Below are positions 48,321-60,045 of a DNA stretch of 64,000 bases, piece by piece. The notes under the pieces are model-generated. The model was not told the origin of the DNA. It saw only the letters and a program-made list of their open reading frames with translations, and searched no databases. A program made the translations under genes and the position numbers. Each line of letters starts with the position of its first letter. The stretch's first letter is position 1. Source of the DNA: Allacma fusca (Eukaryota > Arthropoda > Collembola > Symphypleona > Sminthuridae); assembly GCA_947179485.1 (NCBI GenBank), contig OX359246.1, positions 24,056,001 to 24,120,000 of the forward strand, in the 5' to 3' direction.

Positions 48321-51300
48321 ATGGCTTTCTTCTCTGATAAAACTTCCGTGCTCATAAAACTCCTCTTCTTTGGGTTTCCTGCTGCAAGTTTGCTCCTCTT
48401 TTACAGTTTGCCACCTGAATATTCGTCTCATTTCAAAACACTTGGGTAATTTGTTAAATCCCATATAATTAATTTGTGATATATAATAAATATTAACAAA
48501 ATCAAACTAAATTAAGTATAAAAATTTCTCACAGATTCTTCGTAATGGATAATGTGTTTAGTGCTACGGAAGAACGACAGCACAGACCCGGGTTTTTAGT
48601 GGACACCATAGGCTGTGAAATTGTCGAAATGGATCCTTTTCATCCTTCGGTTATTCCATTTTTAAACAACAACAGCTTGGGAATTTGCCGACCTAGTTTA
48701 ATTACTATTAGGAATGAGGTAACAAAATCAAATTGCTGTAGTAGTGTGAAAGTTAATTTCAAATTTGACGTACAAAAATGTACAGGACATTTATGCATAG
48801 TACCTTATTACGTCAATCATAAATAAAAAATGGGAAATTTTTTACAAAAATCTCCATAGGGTTTGGTTTACAACGAGAACCATTCTAGTTACCATATATC
48901 CAATTGCTGTTATTCTGAGATTCATCGAGTTTCCCAGGACCCCAAAAACTACACTAAGAAGCACGCTGACTGGAGCATACGGTACATACTTTTTTGGAGT
49001 ATTTCACGAACGTTGTATATTAAAAATATACAAAATATAGTGCACCCTGTTCCCAAGAGATGCCCCTAAATTACTGCATTTTCAAAAAAGCAGCTCGCCG
49101 TGAATTATTATTTTGCTTTGATATTTACAATATTTTAGAATTTCCCCGACATGTACCCCTATTTCAAAATCTAGCGCATCTACAACTATCCCATCTTCCG
49201 ATTTTCTCCGAATATCATGTGAAGAAAATAATCAGTTTAACACTACTAAAACCATGGACTTTCTGGCAATTCCCGGGTCACCCGAGGGACATTCCAAAGA
49301 AACGAACTCAAAAGTAGCCTACTGGAAAGACAGGCTCCAGAAGTCCGGATCAGAAAGAATGATCTCTGCACAAAAACCCCCAAATGTTTTAATTTTGGGA
49401 CTAGATTCCGTTTCCCGACTGAATATGATCCGATCCCTCCCGAAACTGAAGACTTTCCTGGAGGCAAATGACTTTGTAGAAATGAAGGGTTACACTAAAG
49501 TCGGAGAGAACACTTTCCCTAATATGATGGCTGCCATGGGAGGGATGAAGTTGCATGAGTATCCTTGCATTTTACCCGAGTATATGGTCGATAACTGTCC
49601 CTTCATTTGGAAGAACTACAGTGGTAATAAATATGTGACGGCATTTCTGGAGGACGACCCAGAACTTGCAACGTTTAACTACCATAAGACCGGATTTGTG
49701 AAGCAACCCGTTGACTACTATTTAAGAACCTTGGCTGTAGCTCATTACCACGCAAAGTTAAGGGGTAGCTGTCAGAATGGCATGTCCCAAACTGAATTCA
49801 TGATGAATTACTTGCAGAATTTAGTGAGAAGAATCGTCAAATCGGATGCCCCTTATTTTTTGCTGTCATGGTTCACTGCTTTAACGCATAATTATATTAA
49901 TAACCTGAAGGTTAGCAAGTGTTTACTCAAATATGTTTTATGTGTGCGTACTTGTTTTGTATATCGTTGTTGAAGGGGAAAAATATGGACTAGGAGCATC
50001 GAAACTTAAAAGCAAAATAGGTTGGAGTAATTACATTAAAAATTCAATGACAAGATGACGTAGGTACAATTTGACCGACAAGTTAAAAAAATGTAGGTGC
50101 AACGTAACCGATAAGACAACTTAATTAGATACAATTTTTCCGATAACTATACACAATAGGTGTAGTTTAACGATAGTTAAAATTAACTAGATTAAATTTA
50201 CCCGACGAGTAAAAAGATTAGGTACAATTGAAACGAATAGGAAGGTGATTTTTTTAAAATTTATCCCAAATGTGAAATGGTTTTAGTAGATGATATTTTT
50301 TAAACTTAAAATGCACATAGAACATTTATTAAGAAAGCAAATTGGAGTAGGTACAATTTAGCCTAAACGTAAAATGACCTAAGAAAAATTGAACCTAAAA
50401 GCAACTTATAAGGTTCCTACTTGTATAACATCATTAGCATTAGTTCGTTTGCTTTTAATGAAAAATGTATTAATAAAAAATACGTGTAGTATATTTTGCC
50501 TCTTCAGGGACAAGCCTGGTTTTTATTTCATGTCTTGTCAATGCAATTAATTGGAATAATATTGCAGCCAGCAGAAATGATATTTTACAAGGCCTTGTCA
50601 GATCTGGTTATGGATGGTTCATTCCATGGTAACAACACTATCATCTTATTTATAAGCGATCATGGGTTTCGGTTCGGAAACTTTCGGAAAACTTTCTTGG
50701 GCTACTATGAAGAAAGCCTGCCGTTCTTTTTTGTGAGACTGCCAGCTTCCCTCAGATTAAGCCATCCTCATTGGAACGAAAATCTAAAGAAAAATAGCCA
50801 CAGACTCACCACCCCACTTGACCTCCACGCCACTCTTGAGGATATCCTGGGCTTATCCGACGACCCATTAAACATTCAGCCAAAAAGGAACATCCTCAAT
50901 CGGACAACGTACTCCTTCTTCGAAGAAATACCGCCGAACCGCACGTGCAAGTCTTCTGGAATATCTGAAAACTTTTGCCGTTGCGGGACAAAACCGCCAG
51001 TCTCAACTCCATTGAAAGAACATGCGAATTTTGGTGACAATATAATTGCACAAGTCAACAAAATTTTGTTGAACAGTCGTCCTAAGAATGCATGCATTTC
51101 ATTGACATTCCAAAAACTTTTGTACTCTCGTAAGCTAAGCAATGGAACAGTATGGAATAATTTCGGGAAATTTATTAACTACGTGGATCATGTTGTTGCC
51201 ATTGAAGCACTTCCATCTGGAGCAAATTTTGAGGCTAGGATGCGCGTTTTTGAAAATAAAACTATTGTAATTGTGGGGGAAGTTAGCAGAATTAATAGCT

Positions 51301-51410
51301 ATGGTCAGCAAGGTAATTGTGTGAAGGATTACACCCTTCAAAAATATTGCTACTGTTGGAATTACTCAAAACATAAGACTATTGCTAGAAACAGTATTAA
51401 ACAAAAGTGA
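48321..51410 (+). CDS. DUF229 family protein 1 (sulfatase/alkaline phosphatase fold), 5 exons, 681 aa
   Basis: Coding exons 48321-48445, 48535-48718, 48860-48981, 49139-49910, 50568-51410; all junctions GT-AG with matching phases. The N-terminus has one hydrophobic segment (about residues 13-28, LLFFGFPAASLLLFY), so it is a type II membrane or secreted protein. DUF229 hallmarks are GCEIVEMDPFHPSV, NVLILGLDSVSRLNMIR (metal/nucleophile region of the alkaline phosphatase superfamily), TFPNMMAAMGG, SDHGFRFG (second metal motif), DLHATLEDIL and a cysteine-rich C-terminal part. The family's substrate is unknown. The start of exon 5 at 50568 was chosen because in the sister gene the upstream extension contains a stop codon. 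The gene looks intact. Confidence 0.9.
50040..50240 (+). repeat. Diverged minisatellite in intron 4 of DUF229 gene 1
   Basis: About five to six diverged copies of the GTAGGTRCAATTTNNCCGAC unit also found in the dead DUF229 copy (30457-30690). The array is therefore ancestral to all three copies. Confidence 0.7.
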
Positions 51411-52293
51411 ATGACAGAAAATATTATTATCATTAGCATCTCCATCTATTAATTTCGTGAGTTCTTAAAAACTGCAATAATTGTAAATACTTAATACAAT
51501 TTTTCCTCCATTTTTCCTTACCTTATTGAGGAAATGTGTCAAAATATTTTGGTCCTAAAGAGAAAACGCTCACACAAGGGATTCTTTTTGGAAATATGTA
51601 CATAAGTAATAACTCCGCAACGCGTAATACGTAACATACAATTAATATATATAATAATTATTTATTATGCACTATTTAATCTCAGTGCCAGAATGGTTAG
51701 TTTTTCCATCAACTGCAATCATTGTCAATAAGCAATCAATGACTAGGCATTGCAATATAAATGCAAATGTAAAGGGGATTTAAAAATTCGTCCAACTATT
51801 TTTGACAGGAATTTTCGAAATTATGTCCGTCATTCACAAAAAATGGTTTTGTAAACTTATTTTGGCCAACAGGGATTTTGGATTCCGAAAACTGTTGCCT
51901 TTTTTTTCAGCAGGGATTTTTGAAATAATTGAAGACTTCGCTGGAGGGACTAAAGACTCAGCAGGGGAATTTAAAAACGACCTTCAGAGAGTTTTACGAA
52001 AATATCCCACCCCTACACATGTACTATACTTATATCGTTGATTGCCCAAAATACCATTTCTCATCTTCATACGAGCATAAAAAATAAACACCGACAAACA
52101 CAATACACAATGAACTTGACTGTGCCTCAAGTTCGATATGTTTACTTACACCAAATATTATCCAATAAACATTAATTGCAAAGATGCTCTTCGTAAACAT
52201 TCCAGCATCCTATGAGAAGCATTGATTACACATAACTTGACTTTCATTGTCAAGTCAAGTTCATGTTCATGGTCAAGTCTGGGATTTACTTGA
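51411..52293. other. Spacer between the DUF229 genes, with the paralogous empty site
   Basis: No gene. The interval 51537-51880 is the DUF229 3' flank and is repeated downstream of gene 2 and of the dead copy. At 51744-51745 the sequence CAATGACTAGGCATT is the uninterrupted version of the site that carries the CACTA-like element at 56952. At 51865-51935 there are CAGGGATTTTTG words like those of the 4868-5310 repeat. Confidence 0.6.
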
Positions 52294-55200
52294 ATGGACC
52301 ACTTCTCTGATAAAACTTTCGTGCTCAAGAAACTCCTCTTCTTTGGGTTACTTGCTGCAAGTTTGCTTCTCTTTTACAATTTGCTACTTGAATATTCGTC
52401 TCATTTCAAAACACCTGGGTAATTTGTTAATTCCCAAATAATTAATTTGTGATAAATAATAAATATTACCAAAATCAAACTAAATTAAATCTGAAATTTT
52501 CCCCGCAGATTCTTCGTAATGGATAACGCTTTCAGTGCTACGGAAGAACGACAGCACAAACCCGGGTTTTTAGTGGACACCATAGGCTGTGAAATTGTCG
52601 AAATGGATCCTTTTCATCCTTCAGTTATTCCATTTTTAAAGAGCAGGAGCTTGGGAATTTGCCGACCTAGTTTAATTACTATTAGGAATGAGGTAACAAA
52701 ATCAAGTTGCTGTAGTAGTGTGAAAATTAATTTCAAATTTGACGTACAACAATGTACATGACATTTATGCATAGTACCTTATTACGTCAATCATAAAAAA
52801 AAATGGGAAATTTTTTACAAAAATCTCCATAGGGTTTGGTTTACAACGAGAACCATTCTAGTTACCATATATCCAATTGCTGTTATTCTGAGATTCATCG
52901 AGTCTCCCAGGACCCCAAAAACTACACTAAGAATCAAGCTGACTGGAACATAAGGTACACATTTTTTCGGTGTTTTTCACGAGAGTTGTATTTTTAAAAA
53001 ACATACAAAATATAATGCACTCTCTTCCCAAGAGGTACTCTTAATTTACTGTATATTCAACAAAGTAGCTCGCAGCGAATGATGTTTAATTTGCTTTGAT
53101 AATTACGATATTTTAGAATTTTCCCGACATGCACCCCGATTTCAAAATCTAGCGCATCTACAACTATCCCATCTTCCGATTTTGTCCAAATATCATGTGA
53201 AGAAAATTATCCTGATAAAATTATCAAAACCATGGACTTTCTGGCAATTCCCGGGTCACCCGAGGGACATTCCAAAGAAACGAACTCAAAAGTAGCCTAC
53301 TGGAAAGACAGGCTCCAGAAGTCCGGATCAGAAAGAATGATCTCTGCACAAAAACCCCCAAATGTTTTAATTTTGGGACTAGATTCCGTTTCCCGACTGA
53401 ATATGATCCGATCCCTCCCGAAACTGAAGAATTTCCTGGAAGCAAATGATTTTGTAGAAATGAAGGGCTATACCAAAGTCGGAGATAATACTTTCCCTAA
53501 TATGATGGCTGCCATGGGAGGGATGAAGTTGGATGAGTATCCTTGCGTTTTACCCGCGACAATGGTCGATAACTGTCCTTTCATTTGGAAGAACTACAGT
53601 GGAAATAAATATGTGACGGCATTTCTGGAGGATGCCCCACATATTGCAATATTTAACAACCGGAAGACCGGATTTGTGAAGCAGCCCGTTGACTACTATT
53701 TAAGAACCTTGGCTGTAGCTCATTACCACGCAAAGTTAAGGGGTAGCTGTCAGAATGGCATGTCCCAAACTGAATTCATGATGAATTACTTGCAGAATTT
53801 AGTGAGAAGAATCGTCAAATCGGATGCCCCTTATTTTTTGCTGTCATGGTTCACTGCTTTAACGCATAATTATATTAATAACCTGAAGGTTAGCAAGTGT
53901 TTACTCAAATATGTTTTATGTGTGCGTACTTGTTTTGTATATCGTTGTTGAAGGGGAAAAATATGGACTAGGAGCATCGAAACTTAAAAGCAAAATAGGT
54001 TGGAGTAATTACATTAAAAATTCAATGACAAGTTGACGTAGGTACAATTTGACCGACAAGTTAAAAAAATGTAGGTGCAACGTAACCGATAAGACAACTT
54101 AATTAGATACAATTTTTCCGATAACTATACACAATAGGTGTAGTTTAACGATAGTTAAAATTAACTAGATTAAATTTACCCGACGAGTAAAAAGATTAGG
54201 TACAATTGAAACGAATAGGAAGGTGATTTTTTTAAAATTTATCCCAAATGTGAAATGGTTTTAGTAGATGATATTTTTTAAACTTAAAATGCACATAGAA
54301 CATTTATTAAGAAAGCAAATTGGAGTAGGTACAATTTAGCCTAAACGTAAAATGACCTAAGAAAAATTGAACCTAAAAGCAACTTATAAGGTTCCTACTT
54401 GTATAACATCATTAGCATTAGTTCGTTTGCTTTTAACGAAAAATGTGTTAATGAAAAACACGTGTAGTATATTTTGCCTCTTCAAGGAGGTTCTTCAAGC
54501 CTGGTTTTTATTTCATGTCTTGTTAATGCAATTAATGGGAATCATATTGTAGCCAGCAGAAATGATATTTTACAAGGCCTTGTCAGATCTGGTTATGGAT
54601 GGTTCATTCCATGGTAACAACACTATCATCATATTTTTAAGCGATCATGGGTTTCGGTTCGGAAACTTTCGGACAACTTTCTTGGGGTACTATGAAGTAA
54701 GCCTGCCGTTCTTTTTTATCAGACTGCCAGCTTCCCTCAGATTAAGCCATCCTCATTGGAACGAAAATCTAAAGAAAAATAGCCACAGACTCACCACCCC
54801 ACTTGACCTCCACGCCACTCTTGAGGATATCCTGGGCTTATCCGACGACCCATTAAACATTCAGCCCAAAAGGAACACCCTCAATCGGACAACGTACTCC
54901 TTGTTCGAAGAAATACCGCTAAACCGCACGTGCAAGTCTTCTGGAATCTCTGAAGACTTTTGCCGTTGCGGTGCAAAACCGCCAGTCTCAACTCCATCAA
55001 AAGAATATGCGAATTTTGGCGACGTTATAATTGCACAAGTCAACAATATTTTGCGGAAAAGTCGTCCTCAGAATTCTTGCATTTCATTGACATTCCAAAA
55101 ACTTTTGTACTCTCGTAAGCTAAGTAATGGAACAGTGTGGAATAATTTCGGGAAATTTATTAACTACGTGGATCATGTTGTTGTCATTGAAGCAGTTCCA

Positions 55201-55395
55201 TCTGGAGCAAATTTTGAGGCTAGGTTGCGTGTTTTTGAAAACAAAACTATTGTAATTGTGGGGGAAGTCAGCAGAATTAATAGCTATGGTCAGCAAGGTA
55301 ATTGTGTGAAGGATTACACCCTTCAAAAATATTGCTACTGTTGGAATTACTCAAAACATAGGACTATTGCTAGAAACAGTATTAAACAAAAGTGA
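52294..55395 (+). CDS. DUF229 family protein 2, 5 exons, 681 aa
   Basis: Tandem sister of gene 1 with the same exon lengths: 52294-52418, 52509-52692, 52833-52954, 53117-53888, 54553-55395. It starts MDHFSDKTFVLKKLLFFG, again with an N-terminal membrane anchor. It keeps GLDSVSRLNMIR, TFPNMMAAMGG, SDHGFRFG and DLHATLEDIL. Differences from gene 1 cluster in part of the ectodomain (for example LPATMVDNCPF, DAPHIAIFNNRKTG) and near the C-terminal cysteine region. The exon 4 end and intron 4 are almost identical to gene 1. A stop codon just upstream of the chosen exon 5 acceptor (TTGTAG at 54547-54552) supports the splice choice. It is expected to be functional. Confidence 0.9.
54018..54218 (+). 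repeat. Diverged minisatellite in intron 4 of DUF229 gene 2
   Basis: Practically the same sequence as the array in intron 4 of gene 1, differing at one base across the compared stretch. Confidence 0.7.
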
Positions 55396-55622
55396 CTGAC
55401 AAGAAATATTGTTATCATTAGCGTCCCCATCTATTAATATCATGATTTCATAAATACTGCAACATTTTTTCCTGCATTTTTCCTCGCCTTATTAAGACAA
55501 CGTATCAAAATATTTTTTTTCCTAAAGACAAATCGGTTAAAGAAGGACTCCTTTTTAGGGATATGTATAGAAGTATTATAACATAACCTTGCAATGCGTA
55601 ATACGTATCGTACGATTATTAT

Positions 55623-56853
55623 CAGAGCTGCGTTCAAGTTCAAGTATAATTTGAACAATTTAAGTGCGTATCAAGTTGAAGTCAAGTCAAGTGCAGACAA
55701 TTTTGTAACTTGATACTTAAACATCAAGTTGAAGTGAAATTATTATTTTAACTTGAATTTTCAAGTTCAAGTTCAATCAAGTTCAAGTGAATAATTTATT
55801 ACTTGATTGCAATATCAAGGCAAGTTCAAGTACACTGAATGGAAGTACTTGAATAAAACTTGAGTATAACTTGAGTATTTGTCACTGAAATGTAAGCAAT
55901 GCCTAATTAGTGGCATCATTGCATCTCACTAAAATTAATATTTAGTGTTAATCATCATAATATGTAATGACATCTTTGTGATTGATTTCATTCCATCAAC
56001 ATTTTAAAGTCGTCCCCACAATTTTCAGTGGTCGAGAATAATTCTTGTGTCCTGTTTTCATACTTTGAATTTTGAATAATTAAAATTTCCAACTTATTGT
56101 TCTATAATAATGTTCTTGATACTCGGGAATCTAGTTCCATTATAAAGATGAAGTGATTGTTCACTTCACCTGTTCTGAAGCTAAGAAGAAGTTTAAGAAA
56201 AATTTATTATTTCATGTAAGAATAATTTTGGCTGATATTAAACATGATGGCGCAGACGAACAACCAACGATGTTATAAATCAACATTGGTTAAGCAAAAT
56301 TAACGACGACAAATATTTATGAATATAACTGCTGGTTACACTCACCAGATGAGTGCAACACTAATTTCAACAGGCGAATAATACGATTTCTAAACTCTTA
56401 ATAGTGCAAATTAGTAAATTAGATTGGACTACAATGTTTACATGGTACAGTTATTTGATAAAGTATTTTAAAAATTTTAGCAATTTTAAAGTAAAGATTA
56501 TCATCCGCATGCCGTTTAGTTTATCCTAATTACGACCTAGCCATTATTAGCTACAATAGTTGTGAACGAAATTTCTAGAATTTATTGTTTATTCATTTAC
56601 GAAAAAAATACTTGAATATTTAAGTTCAAGTACAAGTTCACGTTCAAGTTATGTGACCAACTTGAACGTCAAGTTATGATCAAGTTCAAGTTCAATAAAA
56701 TGAACTTGAAAATCGAGTACTTGAATACTCAAGTTGCTTGAGAAACTTGATTCATCAAGTACAAGTGCGGATACCTCACTTAGACAATATTTTCAAGTTC
56801 AAGTCAAGTTCAAGTCAAGTTGTCTAAAATAACTTGACTTGAACGCAGCTCTG
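55623..56853. mobile_element. Non-autonomous hAT element, 1.23 kb, with CAAGTTCAAG subterminal repeats
   Basis: Ends are CAGAGCTGCGTTCAAG in inverted orientation, flanked by the 8-bp target duplication ATTATTAT (55615-55622 and 56854-56861). Both features fit hAT (YARNG end, nTnnnnAn target). Dozens of CAAGTTCAAG / ACTTGAACTTG words fill about 200 bp inside each end, probably transposase-binding repeats. No coding capacity. The sister site downstream of DUF229 gene 1 (about 51640-51660) is empty, so the insertion post-dates that duplication. Confidence 0.85.
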
Positions 56854-57201
56854 ATTATTATAATAATTATTTATTATCCACTGTTTAATCTCAGTGCCAG
56901 AATGATTATTTTTTCCATCAATCTTCATCGTCAATAAGCAATCAATGACTACCCGAGCACGTTTTTTGCTTGGGATACTATGGGAATTCCTGTCCCATCT
57001 GAAATCGTAGGAACTTACCCATCAGTTAAGCCAATCGAAAATTAACGGTGGGATATTCTGCTGTTTTCCAATGGTTTCGACCAACCAGATTGAACCCATT
57101 GGAATAACGGAATTATTTTCCCATTCAAATTAATAGACAAATAAGTTCTTTGAAAATGTAGTGATTTAATGATAAATTTATTAAAAAACACCAATTTATA
57201 G

Positions 57202-59719
57202 CTAATCACATTCAATGAAATTAGGTAACTTAAAATAATAGATTATTCCAAATGATACAAAAGTAACAAATTTAACGGGCAATAATTTTTCCAAAGGATG
57301 TAATTCTTGAATGTGAAATGCATCCTTACGGCGGTAGTAAACCGTGTGTAGATGTTTTTTGCGTTTAACTCTAAATATTTTAAGCATTGCAAAATTCTTT
57401 GAAACACAATTTTCACTACATTGACAAATAATACTATAAAATTTTACAGCCTCGCCAACAATATTATTTCCTAGAAAAAATGTTTTATTTGAACGTTTTT
57501 TACTATCGTTTACTTTAAAAATAAACCCACCAATAACTGCTGAATTTGACGAATTAAGGAGGTGTAAACTCACGTCTTTCATAACTACAGATATAATTTC
57601 GGGGATTGAATGCTCATGTTTTGGATGCAAAATTCTGCTGGTAAAATGTCTTGAGCTTTGAAAAGCTTTGAATCTCAGTTCATTTAAATATCTTGCAGAA
57701 ACTTGTTGATACACGCCATTGGAACTTTTAATGTATGTCAATAATTTCCCGTTAAAGGATTCAAAAGCAAAAGCGGACGTTGAACATAACGAGCCTAAAT
57801 TTTTCACACATTCCGGAATATGCAACAGCTGATGGACATTAAAACTTAAATTCTCAGGTCCATACAAAGAGCCAACACCTTTAACAAATTCTGTTAACTG
57901 ATCACTACTCCTTTCAGTAACTGCATCATCAGGGCATGTTTCCATTAGTGTCGTAATAGCGTTAGTAAGCATCGAAAAATGTGAAAGATATTTTTCTGGC
58001 AAAATATCGTTCAGAACAACTGGTACAATAATAAGCCATGTCCGCCACTCCGAAGCCTTCCAATGAGTTTGGGTAGTAACTGATCTAACCGACCGAGGGA
58101 ATTCCGAAGGAACTTTTATGTTTTGAAGGTTATCGTCGATGTCGTTTACTCGGTTTCCAATGTAGTATTGTTCCTTCTTGTCATGAAGCCAAAATCTTGT
58201 GAAAGTTCGTACAACGCCCAGCAAAACACAATGCATGTAATCGACGGCGAAACCTTTGATTATGTTAAATTTGTGGAGTTCTAGGAATGGGGAAACCGAT
58301 TTCATGCCTTTTTCAAAATTGTTTTCCATTGAATTCTTAAAGTATGTTTCATGTGTTCTTAAAACATAATGTTCAAAAGGGTATACTGTGCAGTGTCCGT
58401 CACCTTTTTTAATTGATTGGCCCTTTTGTTCACACCAGTTGCAACCAAATTTGCCATTAAATTGTGTGTGCCCTTGAAATATGGGACGGGCCACAGAATC
58501 TACAGAGCACACTAAAAAATACACTTTTGATTTAAAAACGCAGTCTTGATGAACCCAGTCCAAAGAATTGCTTGATAGTGAATTCATTTCACACACAATG
58601 GGCTGAAAAAATAATTTTGCCGGGGGCTTCTCTTTCCCAATCCACAAACCAGCAAGAATAACAAAACGTTTCTGTAAATAACACGGTAGTTCGTTGATTG
58701 TTATTAAAAATGGCCACATTGCTGTTTTTGAAGAGGAAAATACAGGAACTCCATCTGAATTGAACTTACAGGTAATATCTTCATTCCCGATTTGTGCTTG
58801 ATGCAACAAATTGGGTGCGTGTTGAAAATTCTTAGCGTTTCTTTTTAATAATTCTGCCGACAGAGATGCCTTGATCTGAGGATTGAGTAAAAGAGCTTCA
58901 AATTGAGACCTTAAATCGAACACCAAGAAATAGCTCCCCGAAGATTTTAAAGTCCGTCTTTCGTACGCGATTAGGCATTTGGAGCATATAAAACTTTCTG
59001 GGATTTCAACGGTGCACATTCGGCAATAGAATACTTCTCGAAATGCCGTTTTGTCGACTGATCCCCATAGTGACTCCACAGTACTTGGATATTTTATTTT
59101 CTTTGGCAGGTGGGACTTGATGAGATGAAGAAGATCTTGTGTGGCAGAGTAGGTTTGATTATGTGTTACACAGTAATCCTTAACTTTTGAAATGCTTTCA
59201 TCGTAAGATAGTTCGCACTCGGGGTACATTTTGGATGGCTAAAGACAAGAACAAATTAGGAACAATAAGTCGACATTCACAAATTATAATATTGGTGTGT
59301 AAACAAACTCTAATTATTTGATATTGGACGGATTGTCAAAGCATTTACGGTATTATCAAACGAGGATTCTGAATCTGAAGCGAAAGATAAATCATTAAAA
59401 TTTTCATCTTCCGAAGGTAAAAGTGGAACATCCTCTTCACAATCGGATACGCTTGAAATTTCCCAATTGCACTCATCTGGAATAACTGCTCCTGAATCAT
59501 CATGTATAAAATCGCCGTTAACTTGTGAGATCTGTGACAAGTTATTTAAAATCAGTACAATAATGCTTTTATATTTCTTTCACAGATTTTACTGTTACAT
59601 ATTTCCACATTCATTTTATATATTTAATCGAGATAAAAACTAACCTGATTTTTAAGGCGTTTTCGCGCATAGTAGGGTAAAACAGAAGACACTGAGAGGC
59701 AAGTTCTTGCTTTTTTCAT
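57202..59719 (-). CDS. CACTA/EnSpm-type transposase (Transposase_21-like), 3 exons, about 764 aa
   Basis: Predicted exons 59645-59719 (start MKKARTCLSV), 59349-59531 (acidic, Ser/Asp/Glu-rich) and 57202-59238, all phase 0 with GT-AG borders. In the 675 residues after the third-exon methionine I see a zinc-ribbon-like CRMC...CSKC (69-85), SDG (Asp159) in a CKFNSDGVPVFSS block, SVDSVAR (Asp244), CNWC (263-266), VDYMHCVLLGVV (Asp330) and FESFNGKLL (Glu490). This spacing and the DYMH block match transposases of plant En/Spm Tnp2 type and their animal relatives. Candidate catalytic acids are Asp159, Asp244 and Glu490; the assignment is inferred. The frame is uninterrupted. It is the cut-and-paste enzyme of the surrounding element, transcribed away from the BEN gene. 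Confidence 0.8.
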
Positions 59720-60045
59720 TATAATTTTAAATTAGCTACTTTCAAACGCAAACTAAGAAAATTATAAAAAATGACAAATAGGAAACTCGAGTACAACTGT
59801 AATAAAAATTTCTTCTAATTATTTGTATTTTTAGCGCCTGAGATTTGGCGCTTAATTTCGGGCAATCTCATTGGTCCAACGTGCAAAGTGCCAAACGTTA
59901 AAGAAGCCATTGTATGCTCTGAGAACAATTCTTCTCGCATGGCTGCCACGCTCCTTGGTCGTTCGTTGTACTGTTGGGCCTATACAGATTGTGACTTGCT
60001 TCATTTAATATTGTAACTAGTTTTTTCAGAAATAAATTTTCAAAA
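59720..60045. promoter_or_regulatory. Shared divergent promoter of the transposase and BEN genes
   Basis: The 326 bp between the two start codons contain a palindrome AGCGCC - 8 bp - GGCGCT (59833-59852). It includes TTTGGCGC (59844-59851), an exact match to the E2F consensus. An inverted CCAAT box (ATTGG) follows at 59870-59874. It is the most GC-rich patch of the element. I infer a bidirectional promoter, possibly S-phase-linked. Confidence 0.5.

Noticed and set aside
50508-50567. Longer exon 5 for DUF229 gene 1 beginning GQAWFLFHV
   Set aside because: In gene 2 the same frame meets a stop just before CCAGCAGAAATG. Both genes have AG immediately before that point, and the shorter exon gives the normal family spacing between THNYIN and SDHG.
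59310-59540. Independent 76-codon acidic protein next to the transposase
   Set aside because: It has no ATG of its own. Splice sites on both sides join it in phase to an upstream ATG exon and to the main transposase exon, so it is transposase exon 2.
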